Assembly: GCF_900111145.1 (NCBI RefSeq)
Contig: NZ_FOIR01000002.1
Coordinates: forward strand, 186,001 to 250,000
Direction: 5' to 3'
From: Roseivirga pacifica
GTDB lineage: Bacteria; Bacteroidota; Bacteroidia; Cytophagales; Cyclobacteriaceae
Length of the DNA: 64,000 nt
Below are positions 41,587 to 50,940 of the stretch, in pieces. The translations under genes and the position numbers were made by a program. Each line of letters opens with the position of its first letter. The stretch's first letter is position 1. The notes below the pieces were generated by a model that worked only from the letters and a program-made list of their open reading frames with translations, was not told the DNA's origin and did no database searches.

Positions 41587-41967
41587 TTAGGCCTGTTTTG
41601 CCTTTAGCGCAATAGTAGGTGTGCTCTGTGTCATTTCGCAAGCACCGTTGAACATGCCGCCAGCTTCAATAACGATTTCTTTTGCTTTGATGTCACCATC
41701 AACAAAACCAGTTGACTGAAGAATAACCTTGGTAGCATTAACCATTCCTTTGATTTTGCCACCAATTAAAATCTCCTCAGATTTAACTGTCCCTGTAATC
41801 AAAGAATCAACGCCTGTAACAAGCTTATTGGTGGAATTAATGTCACCATCAAGCTCTCCGTCAATTCTCAATGCAGCATTAGCGTCTAGGTTTCCAGTAA
41901 ACTTTGTGCCAGCCGAAATAGTACTCATAACATGTGTCTCTGCAGGTTTTGATTTTGTAATTTTCAT
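41587..41967 (-). CDS. Bactofilin
   Basis: A 126-residue bactofilin (DUF583): THVMSTISAGTKFTGNLDAN, LRIDGELDGDINST, LITGTVKSEEILIGGKIKG, and AKEIVIEAGGMFNG, the right-handed beta-helix with rungs of about 17-18 residues. Bactofilins polymerise without nucleotide into membrane-bound filaments that position cell-wall or surface machinery. It is the first gene of the unit that runs through the collagen-like fibre, the type B cargo, PorP/SprF and OmpA; the gap to the next gene is 23 bases. A role in placing the fibre machinery is inference. Confidence 0.92.
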   Translation of the reverse strand: MKITKSKPAETHVMSTISAGTKFTGNLDANAALRIDGELDGDINSTNKLVTGVDSLITGTVKSEEILIGGKIKGMVNATKVILQSTGFVDGDIKAKEIVIEAGGMFNGACEMTQSTPTIALKAKQA

Positions 41968-42400
41968 AGTTACTCGTGTTAGGTGAAGTTTTGATGTTTT
42001 TTAATTGAATCTCTTTCCTGTAAGTTGAAACAAAAAAGGATATAATACAATTTATGTCAGATGCTGTCGTTAGGGGTGCTTTGGGTGATTGATAATTTAT
42101 GGACGTCAATTACAGAATGGTAGTGGCAGGTTGCTTAAAAGTGAATGCAAATATTTTTCTAAAAATTCTTAAATAATCATATGAATTGGCTCTATACAGG
42201 CCGATTTAGTCAATTCTGAGCTAGCGTAGTTAGATTTATAAGTGTGCTTCACTTTACAATTGCCAGTGTTTCGTAGTTAAAAATGCCTCGGTTAGACGCA
42301 GGAATATGTAAATGCTGCCTGATTAGAATAGTGCAATTTTATGAAATTATTGATTTTAGAATATATAGTGGTATCGGTTCTATATATGGGATGATTTCCA

Positions 42401-42408
42401 TACCTTTG
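42401..42408 (+). promoter_or_regulatory. -7 box TACCTTTG of the cold-shock domain gene
   Basis: A perfect TAnnTTTG match 146 bases before the start. It predicts a leader of about 140 bases, a length usual for cold-shock genes whose leader RNA controls translation. Confidence 0.6.
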
Positions 42409-42444
42409 TAGTGCAAGGCCAGACGACATCTCTAACTTCTAAAT

Positions 42445-42457
42445 GGGAGTTTCTCCC
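42445..42457 (+). promoter_or_regulatory. Leader hairpin of the cold-shock gene
   Basis: GGGAG (42445-42449) pairs with CTCCC (42453-42457) around TTT in the predicted leader. It is short but GC-rich within an AT-rich leader and could be part of a temperature-sensitive fold. Confidence 0.4.
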
Positions 42458-42554
42458 GAAATGAGTCCGATCTTTAAGACTAATTCGTTCGCGCACTGAA
42501 CGACCTCTTCTTTTAAGGCTTTGCCATTACATTATTAACCCTTAAAGCTTTTGC

Positions 42555-43004
42555 ATGGCGAAATCGCAACAGACATTCAGTAAAAAAGAAAAAGAGAAGA
42601 AGAAATTACAGAAACGTAAAGAGAAGCAACTCAAAAAGGAGGAAAGAAAAGCCAATGCCACGGATGGTACTTTGGAGAACATGATGGCCTATGTTGATGA
42701 GTTTGGAAACATTACTGACACTCCTCCGGATCCAACTCAGAAGAAAAAAGAGGTAAAAGCCTCTAGCATAGAAATAGGTGTTCCGAAACAAGAAGAGGAA
42801 GATCTATCAACCGAAAGAAGAGGCCGTGTGGCGTTCTTCAATGATTCTAAAGGCTATGGTTTCATCAATCAGGACGGTTCACAAGATCGTTTCTTTGTTC
42901 ACGTAAATGGTTTGAAAGAGCCAATTCAAGAAGGTGACAGAGTTAGGTTCTCACTCGAGAAAGGACCAAAAGGCATGAATGCTATTGAAGTTACTAAGGT
43001 TTAA
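42555..43004 (+). CDS. Cold-shock domain protein with basic N-terminal extension
   Basis: A 149-residue protein. Residues 1-35 are almost all Lys, Glu and Arg (KKEKEKKKLQKRKEKQLKKE), then an acidic linker. A cold-shock domain fills 85-149 with GRVAFFNDSKGYGFINQDGS (RNP1 KGYGFI) and RFFVHVNGL (RNP2 FFVHV). Such proteins bind single-stranded RNA and act as chaperones. The charged extension is typical of a Bacteroidota subgroup rather than of CspA. Its TACCTTTG promoter box is shared with both helicase genes in the window. Confidence 0.93.
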   Translation: MAKSQQTFSKKEKEKKKLQKRKEKQLKKEERKANATDGTLENMMAYVDEFGNITDTPPDPTQKKKEVKASSIEIGVPKQEEEDLSTERRGRVAFFNDSKGYGFINQDGSQDRFFVHVNGLKEPIQEGDRVRFSLEKGPKGMNAIEVTKV

Positions 43005-43021
43005 AATTGAGCCCGCTTGTT

Positions 43022-45958
43022 TTATGATTGGCTGACCTCGGATGTATGTTCTGAGCCTATGTTTTCCAAAAACTGATTTAGGTTCAGATCATGTTCCATG
43101 TTCAGCTTTTTTCTAATACGATAGCGGGCAGTTTCAACTCCTCGCACAGAGATATTCAAAAGCGGGGAGATTTCTTTATTACTCAGGTTCATTTTAATAA
43201 ACGCACATAACCTGAGCTCTCGCTGCGACAATTCCGGGAATCTTTTCTTAAGCACATCGAAGAATTGATGGTGTACCTTTTCAAAGTTGGTTTCAAAAAC
43301 CTGCAGGTACTCTTCATCAATAGCGTGTTGATTTAGCTTAGTAAACATCTTTTGCAGCTTTCTGCGAGACATTTCATTGCGGACCATTCGTCTTACGTCT
43401 TTAATGTCTTCTTGAATTTCGCTGAAGATTTCTTTCTTTTTAACCAATAACATGGTGTAATTGGCTAGTTCTTTACTCTTGTAAAGAACGTCTTCTTCAA
43501 GCAGCTGTTTGTCTTGACTTATTTTTTCTTTTTCCGCTTTTAACTTAAACTGCTCTAGCTCTAATTCTAGCAGTTTTTTGGCCTTTTGTTCTGTTTCTAG
43601 GGCTTTTATGTTTTCTAGGGCAATACGTTTTTTTACCATTCTTATGAGAAAAACGATTACCAAAATGGCGGCCAGTATGTAGCCAATCACAGCCCATATA
43701 GTCTGGTACCAAAGTGGAAGAATTTGGAATACAATGCTGGCGGTTTGTCCTTCGGTACCTAATAAACTACGGCTTTTTACTTCAAACTCGTAGCGACCAG
43801 GTCTTAGGTGAGAGTACTCTTTAAAAGGCGTGAGTTGCCAGTCAGACCATTCTTTATCTGCATTTACAAGTTTATAGGCATACTGTATGTCCGTTTCTCC
43901 TTCAATTCCGGGAGAGGCAAAATTGAACCTCAAGGAACTGGTTCCATTGGGTAATGTTAGGCTTGTTGAATTGCTAATGGGCAGCCATCCTTGATCTTCC
44001 TTACTAGTGTAATTAATCCCAGTGATGATTGTGGAAGCAGCCTTTCGGTTATTGGAATAGGTAAGGTCAACAAGGTAAAGCCCAGTTTTGGAGCCAATCA
44101 GCACTTGGTTGTTGTTGAGTGGAATTATGCATTCCATGCCCTTGTTTAGTGTGCCTTTGAATTGAAGAAAGATACCTTTTTCCAATTTCGGGTTTTTAGC
44201 ATTCGTTTCGAAATAGCCAATTTCATCGTCTTGCACGAACCAAGTTTTACCTTCATACTCTAACAATGTTCTTGTGTTTACAGTAGAATCGAGTAGGGCA
44301 TTGAGTGGTTTAAAAGGCTCAAAAAGATTGTTCTTTGCATTGTAAGAAAACACACCATCGTTTGAGGTGAATACTTCTTCTCCCTGCCATTCGAACACAT
44401 TAATGTTATATGGGCTTTTGAAGCCATTCTGTGTGGTGAAATGCTCCAAAGAAGTTACTCGTGTAAACTCTTTGTCGATCATGAGCCTAAAAACACCTCT
44501 GTAGCCATGGCATACCCAGAAAGTACCAGGGGTGTCTGTTTCTAGAATGTCACGGGTAGATTCGTCAAAACCTTGTATGTGCCTTAGAATTTTCCACTCA
44601 CCGTTCTCCTTTGCCAATAGTTGCATACCGCTGTAATAGGAGACAATGAATAAGTCTGGGTTCGACTTAATCGGTATTACTTTCCAAATTCCGCCAGTGT
44701 TCCCAATGCGCTTACTCTCAAGTTTATTCACCTGAAAAAGCCCTTTGTCCATTCCAACCAGAATATCTCCCTTAAGCACTTGCAAGGTCCATGCTTGTCC
44801 CTCCAATCCTTTTACCTTGGTAAATGATTGATTGCTTGTGTTTAGAGTAGAAGTGTAAAACACGCCTTGGTTGGTGGCCAGATAAATGTCGTTACCCTGA
44901 ATAAGTACATCATATATAGAGGCATCCTTAAAAATGGTGGTAACAGGAGAGGAGTGTGTGATCAGGTCCAAACCATTGTTTAGTAGTGCCCACACATTGC
45001 CGTGCTGGTTTTTATAAAGGTTGAGTACACTGTTGTCCTGTAGCTCGTCAAAGTTGTGGCCTCCTTGCACGGTTGCCCCATCTTGGTTAACGGCAATAAT
45101 CCCAGAACTTAATGTGCCTAAATAGTAAAGGTTTTGGCTTACTTGTGTGGTTGAAATAATCTGATTGATCTCTTTCTCCTCAAACAACTCTCTTAAGATT
45201 TTGACAGTTTTCTTTTTCATATTCACACGAAAAAGAGTTCCTGTTTTTGAAGTTGCTAAGAGTTCGTCTGGTTGGCTTGTAGGGAGCATAGAAATGATCT
45301 CTTCATATCGAAACTGCGCATTCGAAAACTCTTGTTCAAAAGTCATGGTCTCTAAATTGAGCCTTTGTATTCCACTATGTTGATCTTGAACTAGGTACTG
45401 GTTGTTATAAACGTATGCGTAAATAAAGGCACTAGGAGAGGGGAGCCTTGTTGCTTTATTGTTTTCTACTACTACAAGCTCATTAAAGCTTCTGTAAATC
45501 AATTTGTTACCGATGATTGTGGCTTGCCAGAGATTACCTACATCTAGTCCGTAAAGTCTCAGAGAATCTAAACTCGATTCGTAATAGTACTGGCCTGTTT
45601 CATCCTTTTTCACTAGGCCGAATTCGTTAAAACCTCCAGCATATACGTTTCCCAATGAGTCGATGGTCAAGCTTCTGACCGATGAACTGTTGGGTAATGT
45701 GATTTGATGCCATTCTTCGCCATCATAAATAAGTACGCCATCATTGTTGCCAAAGTACGTAATGCCGGCTTGATCCTCTGTTACAGTCCAAAATTGAGGG
45801 TCTGCATTAAACGATTCTCTGTTGTAATGTATAATTCCCGGTAAGCCCTTAATAGAAGAAAAGGGTGTTTCTGAAGTGTTGGTTTGTGCAAAAACCAAAG
45901 TATGCAGTGAGGTAAACCATAGTAAAACTAGGCTTAACTGAGGGGCGCGTTTCATCAT
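43022..45958 (-). CDS. Triple-tyrosine sensor-regulator with LuxR-type HTH
   Basis: The 978-residue protein is counted from the ATG at 45958, which puts a signal peptide (MMKRAPQLSLVLLWFTSLHT) at the start; an ATG 20 codons upstream also exists. The periplasmic part is a two-component-type propeller (GITYFGNNDGVLIYDGEEW, SSVRSLTIDSLGNVYAGG) and a Y_Y_Y domain ending SRSLLGTEGQ. A membrane segment (WAVIGYILAAILVIVFLI), a long coiled coil and a C-terminal HTH with FPELSQRELRLCAFIKMNLS and VRGVETARYRIRKKL follow. No kinase domain is present, so signal and DNA binding are on one chain. It is divergent from susC and is the likely regulator of that locus. Confidence 0.9.
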   Translation of the reverse strand: MMKRAPQLSLVLLWFTSLHTLVFAQTNTSETPFSSIKGLPGIIHYNRESFNADPQFWTVTEDQAGITYFGNNDGVLIYDGEEWHQITLPNSSSVRSLTIDSLGNVYAGGFNEFGLVKKDETGQYYYESSLDSLRLYGLDVGNLWQATIIGNKLIYRSFNELVVVENNKATRLPSPSAFIYAYVYNNQYLVQDQHSGIQRLNLETMTFEQEFSNAQFRYEEIISMLPTSQPDELLATSKTGTLFRVNMKKKTVKILRELFEEKEINQIISTTQVSQNLYYLGTLSSGIIAVNQDGATVQGGHNFDELQDNSVLNLYKNQHGNVWALLNNGLDLITHSSPVTTIFKDASIYDVLIQGNDIYLATNQGVFYTSTLNTSNQSFTKVKGLEGQAWTLQVLKGDILVGMDKGLFQVNKLESKRIGNTGGIWKVIPIKSNPDLFIVSYYSGMQLLAKENGEWKILRHIQGFDESTRDILETDTPGTFWVCHGYRGVFRLMIDKEFTRVTSLEHFTTQNGFKSPYNINVFEWQGEEVFTSNDGVFSYNAKNNLFEPFKPLNALLDSTVNTRTLLEYEGKTWFVQDDEIGYFETNAKNPKLEKGIFLQFKGTLNKGMECIIPLNNNQVLIGSKTGLYLVDLTYSNNRKAASTIITGINYTSKEDQGWLPISNSTSLTLPNGTSSLRFNFASPGIEGETDIQYAYKLVNADKEWSDWQLTPFKEYSHLRPGRYEFEVKSRSLLGTEGQTASIVFQILPLWYQTIWAVIGYILAAILVIVFLIRMVKKRIALENIKALETEQKAKKLLELELEQFKLKAEKEKISQDKQLLEEDVLYKSKELANYTMLLVKKKEIFSEIQEDIKDVRRMVRNEMSRRKLQKMFTKLNQHAIDEEYLQVFETNFEKVHHQFFDVLKKRFPELSQRELRLCAFIKMNLSNKEISPLLNISVRGVETARYRIRKKLNMEHDLNLNQFLENIGSEHTSEVSQS

Positions 45959-46272
45959 TTTAGGTTTTATCGGCATATGAAGAGGCGAAATAGGCAAGGT
46001 TTTGCAAACGTTTGACACTTCCGCTCATCACATTTAACAAAGCTGATAGAAAAATTGAATCCTTGCAAGTTATTGATAACCAAAAAGCTATAAAGTTTGA
46101 CGAGTGGTTGGCGAGTGGTGTGAATAATCATGGTGTATTCGAAGTGTAATGTCAAAATGCTGATGTGTTAAGCCATTAAATAGTTTGCGTTATGATTTTT
46201 TAACATTTCCTGCAATCGATAGCATGTTGCAGTTGGTTGCCGGAAAACTTTAAAAGCTAAAACCTATATAAT
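45959..46272. promoter_or_regulatory. Divergent control region between the regulator and susC
   Basis: Two possible operators are visible. CGAGTGGT occurs at 46101-46108 and 46112-46119, start to start 11 bases. CTGCAA (46210-46215) and TTGCAG (46227-46232) form an inverted repeat. No perfect TAnnTTTG box was found, so the susC promoter is not assigned. Confidence 0.4.
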
Positions 46273-49200
46273 ATGAGAGTTAAGAATTACCTGTTGATCG
46301 GTTTGATGCTGGTGGCCACATGGGCTTCGGCACAAACTAGGTCTGTAACTGGTAAGGTGCTAGATGCTGAAACATCGGAGCCACTACCTGCGGTAAGTAT
46401 TCGCATTAAGAATACTTCGGCCGGAGATATTAGTGATGCCGATGGTTCATTCATGCTAAACGCTTCACCAACAGACACACTTGTTTTCTCTTTTGTTGGC
46501 TATGTAACAAAGGAGTATGTTTTGGGTTCAAGAACTGACTTACAAGTTTTTTTAGAGCCTGATGTTGCCGTACTAGACGAAGTAGTAGTAGTTGGATACG
46601 GTGTACAGAAAAAGAAAGTGGTTACTGGTGCAATTTCTAGTGTTTCATCTGAAGACCTGGAAACGTTACCAATTAACAATGTGGGCCAAGCGCTACAAGG
46701 GCGTACATCCGGTGTTACCATTGCTACCAACTCTGGTCAGCCTGGTTCTGGTGCTACCATCCGTGTGCGTGGTATTACTACTTTGAACAATAACGATCCG
46801 CTTTGGGTGGTTGATGGAGTAGTAGTAGACAATGGTGGTATTGGTTACCTAAACCAGTCAGACATTGAGTCGATTGAAGTATTGAAAGATGCTGCTTCAC
46901 AAGCAATTTATGGTGCTCGTGCTGCTGCAGGTGTAATTTTGGTTACTACCAAAAGTGGTAAAAGAGGTTCAATGTCTGTTAACTATAACGGATACTTTGG
47001 TACGTCTGCGCCAGCAAGAAAGTTAGACCTTTTAAATGCTGAGCAATATGCTACACTAAGAAACGAATCTTCATTAGCTGCTGGTAATGGTGTGATCTTC
47101 GAAAATCCTGCTGCGCTTGGTGAAGGAACTGATTGGCAAGATGTGATCTTCAATGATAATGCAAGAAGACAAAGCCATGAGGTGAGCGTAAGCGGTGGAA
47201 ACGATGTTTCTACTTTCTACCTATCATTCGGTTACTTACAGCAAGAAGGTATTGTTGCCACTGATATTTCGGAGTACGAACGTTACAACGTACGTATCAA
47301 CTCTACTCACAAGCTTGCTCCTTGGTTGACCTTCGGTGAAAACTTAGGTTATTCTAAAGATAGAAGTGTAGGACTAGGAAACACCAACTCTGAGTTTGGT
47401 GGCCCTTTAAGTTCTGCAATCAACCTTGACCCGATTACTCCAATTTACGAAACGGACCCTAACCGTTTGAGCCAGTATCCTTTCAGTGTTGATTCTGTAG
47501 GTGCAGTTAAATCTCCTGATGGCAGATTCTACGGTATCTCTCAGTACGTGGGTAACGAAATGAGTAACCCACTTGCCTACATCCAAACTAGATTGGGTAA
47601 CTACGGTAGTGCTGACAATATCGTTGGTAATGCATTCTTAGAAGCTGAGCCGATTGAAGGTCTTAAACTTCGTACTACAATTGGTACTAAGCTCGCTTTC
47701 TGGGGAGACGAGTGGTTCAACCCAGTGTATTATTTGAATGCTTCTACTTACACAAACCAGACTGCATTTAACAGAGGTACTAACCAAAGAATGGACTGGA
47801 ACCTTGAGAACACTATCTCATACACGAAAATGTTTGGTAAGCACAATGTAAGCGTGTTGCTAGGTCAAGGTGCTTATAGAGACAACTTCTCAAAAGGTGT
47901 TAACCTAACAGTTTATGATATTCCGGTAGATAATTTCGATGATGCTTCATTGAACTTCAATGTACCAGTAGAGTCGACCAACCCAGGTGGTTATGAAAGT
48001 GCTGAGCACAAAGTAAGCTCACTTTTCGCAAGAGTGAACTACAACTTCGATGAGAAGTACATGTTCTCTGGTGTAATCAGACGTGACGGTTCAAGCCGTT
48101 TCGGTGCCAATAATAAGTATGGTGTTTTCCCTTCTTTCTCTGCAGGTTGGGTAGTTTCTGGTGAAGAATTCTGGCCAGAAAACAATGTGATCAACTTCTT
48201 GAAGCTAAGAGGTAGTTACGGTGTTGTTGGTAACGATAACATTGGTGACTTCGCCTACATTTCTACTATTGGTGGTGGCCGTAACTATACTTTCGGTAAC
48301 GATCAGTTTACTATTGGTTATAGCCCAGATGCACCAGCAAACCCTGCTTTGAAGTGGGAGGAAACTGCACAAACTAACATTGGTTTCGAAGCGAACGTAT
48401 TTGAGGACTTCAGAGTGACTTTTGAATACTACAACAAAGTAACCTCTGGTATTCTTCAGAACCCAAGAATCCCAGGTTATGTAGGAGCTATTGGTAACCC
48501 TGCTGCCAACGTTGGCGATGTGAAAAACGATGGTTTCGAATTTGAATTAGGCTACCAAAAAGAAATTGGTGACTTCCAGTTCGGTGTAAATGGTAACGTT
48601 TCTTACTTAAAGAATGAAGTTACTTTCCTAGGTGATGGTGTTGAGTACCTTGATGGTGGTGTTGGCTTCCAAGCAAGTAGTGCTCCAATTACCAGAACTG
48701 CTGTTGGCCAACCAATCAACGCATTCTACGGCTACAAAATCTTGGGTATCTTCCAAAATGCTGCCGATGTACAAGCGCATACTAGTACTGACGGTACCGT
48801 GATTCAGCCAAATGCACAACCAGGTGACTTTATTTGGGCTGATCTTGATGACGATGGTCAGATCAACGAGCAAGACAGGGACTTTATCGGTAGCCCAATT
48901 CCTGATTGGTCTTACGGTATTACTTTGAAGGCCAACTACAAGGCTTGGGACTTTACATTGTTCGCGCAAGGTGTTGCGGGTAACGAAATCTTCCAAGGTT
49001 TGAGAAGACTTGACCTTTCGAACGCAAACTACCAAAACGCTGCTTTAGGTCGTTGGACTGGCGAGGGTACTTCTAACACTTACCCAAGACTTTCTGACAA
49101 CGATCCTAATCAGAACTTTAGCCGTCCGTCAAGCTTCTACTTAGAAGATGGTGACTACTTCAGAATTAAAAACCTTCAGGTAGGTTACACATTGCCAAAC

Positions 49201-49380
49201 TCAATTTCATCTAAAGTGGGTATGAAGCAAGCACGTGTTTATGTAATGGCTGAAAACCTTGTGACTTTCACTAAATACACTGGTTACGATCCTGAAATTG
49301 GTGGTGGTGTAATGAGCATCGACCGTGGTATTTATCCACAAGCTAGATCATTCATGCTAGGTGTAAATGTTACATTTTAA
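46273..49380 (+). CDS. susC: SusC/RagA-type TonB-dependent transporter
   Basis: A 1035-residue outer membrane transporter. After the signal peptide (WASAQTRSVTG) comes a carboxypeptidase-like regulatory domain (VLDAETSEPLPAVSIRIKN), then the plug with LDEVVVVGYGVQKKKVVTGA, VRGITTLNNNDPLWVVDGVV and IYGARAAAGVILVTTKSG, and a 22-strand barrel ending in GVNVTF. It imports oligosaccharides that are bound by SusD. It is the first gene of the locus; susD begins 13 bases after its stop. Confidence 0.97.
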   Translation: MRVKNYLLIGLMLVATWASAQTRSVTGKVLDAETSEPLPAVSIRIKNTSAGDISDADGSFMLNASPTDTLVFSFVGYVTKEYVLGSRTDLQVFLEPDVAVLDEVVVVGYGVQKKKVVTGAISSVSSEDLETLPINNVGQALQGRTSGVTIATNSGQPGSGATIRVRGITTLNNNDPLWVVDGVVVDNGGIGYLNQSDIESIEVLKDAASQAIYGARAAAGVILVTTKSGKRGSMSVNYNGYFGTSAPARKLDLLNAEQYATLRNESSLAAGNGVIFENPAALGEGTDWQDVIFNDNARRQSHEVSVSGGNDVSTFYLSFGYLQQEGIVATDISEYERYNVRINSTHKLAPWLTFGENLGYSKDRSVGLGNTNSEFGGPLSSAINLDPITPIYETDPNRLSQYPFSVDSVGAVKSPDGRFYGISQYVGNEMSNPLAYIQTRLGNYGSADNIVGNAFLEAEPIEGLKLRTTIGTKLAFWGDEWFNPVYYLNASTYTNQTAFNRGTNQRMDWNLENTISYTKMFGKHNVSVLLGQGAYRDNFSKGVNLTVYDIPVDNFDDASLNFNVPVESTNPGGYESAEHKVSSLFARVNYNFDEKYMFSGVIRRDGSSRFGANNKYGVFPSFSAGWVVSGEEFWPENNVINFLKLRGSYGVVGNDNIGDFAYISTIGGGRNYTFGNDQFTIGYSPDAPANPALKWEETAQTNIGFEANVFEDFRVTFEYYNKVTSGILQNPRIPGYVGAIGNPAANVGDVKNDGFEFELGYQKEIGDFQFGVNGNVSYLKNEVTFLGDGVEYLDGGVGFQASSAPITRTAVGQPINAFYGYKILGIFQNAADVQAHTSTDGTVIQPNAQPGDFIWADLDDDGQINEQDRDFIGSPIPDWSYGITLKANYKAWDFTLFAQGVAGNEIFQGLRRLDLSNANYQNAALGRWTGEGTSNTYPRLSDNDPNQNFSRPSSFYLEDGDYFRIKNLQVGYTLPNSISSKVGMKQARVYVMAENLVTFTKYTGYDPEIGGGVMSIDRGIYPQARSFMLGVNVTF

Positions 49381-49393
49381 GAAGAAATAAGAC

Positions 49394-50914
49394 ATGAAAA
49401 ATAGATTAAAATATTGGTCACTTCTTGTTGCTGCTTGTGTATTCTTCACAGCATGTAGCGATGAGTTTCTTGAGGTAGAACCAAAAGGTCGTAGCCTTGA
49501 AGACAACTACTACAAAAATGCTGAAGAGGCTTACAACGGTCTTGTAGCAGCATACGACCCAATTGGATGGAGTAGCGGTGATTACATCACCAAGCTTTTC
49601 TCTACCAATGCTGGTTCGGACGATTTTTACGCAGGTGGTGGTAATGCACAAGATATTACCAACGCTCAGGTGTTCTCTAACTACACACTCGATGCTGCAA
49701 CTGGCCCGCAGGGCTCGCTTTGGAGCAAAGGTTTCTCTGGTATTTTCCGTGTAAACACTTTGTTGCTTAAGCTGCCTGAAATAGACATGGATGACAATGT
49801 AAAGGCTAGGTATACTGCAGAGTTGAAGTTTTTGAGAGCATTCTACTACTTCGATCTTATCAGATTCTTCTATGAGATTCCTTTGTTGACAGAGCCAATT
49901 GACCCTGACAATATGTACAACGTAGAGCAAGTACCTGCTGATCAGGTTTACGATCAAATTGAGGCCGATTTATTGGCAGCAATTCCAGGTTTGCCAACTT
50001 CTGTACCAAGATCTACCGAAGCAGGTAGGGCTACACAAGGTGCAGGTCACGCATTGTTGGGTAAAGTGTATTTATGGAGAGAAAAGTATGCTGAAGCAGC
50101 ACAAGAGTTTGCCGCGGTAAACGGAACACCAGGTGGTACTAGCCAGTATGGTTACGAATTGCTTGACAACTTTGCTGAGCTTTGGGATACATCTAACAAG
50201 TACAATACTGAGAGCATCATGGAAGTGTCTCATACTTCTAAGTCAAACGGTGTTTGGGACTGTATCGGTTGTACCGAAGGTAACATTCTGAATATTATGA
50301 CTGCACCACGTGATTACAACGTGTTGGTTCCTGGTCAAGCACCAGACTATGTTTCTGGTTGGAGTTTCCTTCCTGTTACGCAAGACTTGGTAGATCAGTA
50401 TGATAGAATAGAAGACAAGCGTTACCCTGCTACTATTTCAAACATTGATAGTTTGGCGCAAGCTGGTACACTTAGCTATACTCCTGGTTACCAAAACACA
50501 GGCTTCTTCTTAGCCAAAGTGGCTGGTAAGCAATCGGATGTTTCTACCGGTGGTGGTAACTACGAGTTGAACTTCTACCAAAACGAGTACGAGATTCGTT
50601 TGGCAGATACCTACTTGTTAGAGGCTGAGGCTTTGGTAAGAAGTGGTGGAAACGCCTCTCGTGCACAAGCATTACTTGATGCTGTTCGTACACGTGCAGG
50701 TTTAACTTCTGTACCTGCAACTGTTGAAAACATTATGCAAGAGAGAAGACTGGAGCTTGCTGGTGAAGGCCACCGTTGGTTCGACCTTGTAAGAACTGGC
50801 ATGGCTGCTTCCGAATTGGCCGATAAAGGCTTTGTAGCAGGTAAGCACGACAGACTTCCTATTCCATTATTGGAGCTTACGAATACTAAACTGGTTCAAG
50901 ACCCAGCGTATTAA
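49394..50914 (+). CDS. susD: SusD/RagB-type glycan-binding lipoprotein
   Basis: The 506-residue protein has a lipobox in VFFTACSDEF and the family opening FLEVEPKGRSLEDNYYKNAE. TPR-like helices follow (YTAELKFLRAFYYFDLIRFF), and the C-terminus has AQALLDAVRTRAGLTSV and MQERRLELAGEGHRWFDLVR, the usual SusD signature. It caps the SusC barrel and delivers oligosaccharide. The specificity cannot be read from the family level. Confidence 0.96.
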   Translation: MKNRLKYWSLLVAACVFFTACSDEFLEVEPKGRSLEDNYYKNAEEAYNGLVAAYDPIGWSSGDYITKLFSTNAGSDDFYAGGGNAQDITNAQVFSNYTLDAATGPQGSLWSKGFSGIFRVNTLLLKLPEIDMDDNVKARYTAELKFLRAFYYFDLIRFFYEIPLLTEPIDPDNMYNVEQVPADQVYDQIEADLLAAIPGLPTSVPRSTEAGRATQGAGHALLGKVYLWREKYAEAAQEFAAVNGTPGGTSQYGYELLDNFAELWDTSNKYNTESIMEVSHTSKSNGVWDCIGCTEGNILNIMTAPRDYNVLVPGQAPDYVSGWSFLPVTQDLVDQYDRIEDKRYPATISNIDSLAQAGTLSYTPGYQNTGFFLAKVAGKQSDVSTGGGNYELNFYQNEYEIRLADTYLLEAEALVRSGGNASRAQALLDAVRTRAGLTSVPATVENIMQERRLELAGEGHRWFDLVRTGMAASELADKGFVAGKHDRLPIPLLELTNTKLVQDPAY

Positions 50915-50940
50915 TCTGTAAACTTTTTAACAGTAAGAAA

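Larger units (their letters stand above)
41968..42554. other. Divergent intergenic region with a long cold-shock leader
   Basis: The left end serves the bactofilin operon; on the minus strand an AT-rich TATATCCTTTTTTG stretch is a weak promoter candidate. The right end has TACCTTTG at 42401-42408, and the 146 bases that follow would be the untranslated leader of the cold-shock gene, with a hairpin at 42445-42457. Between them no gene is seen. Confidence 0.55.
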
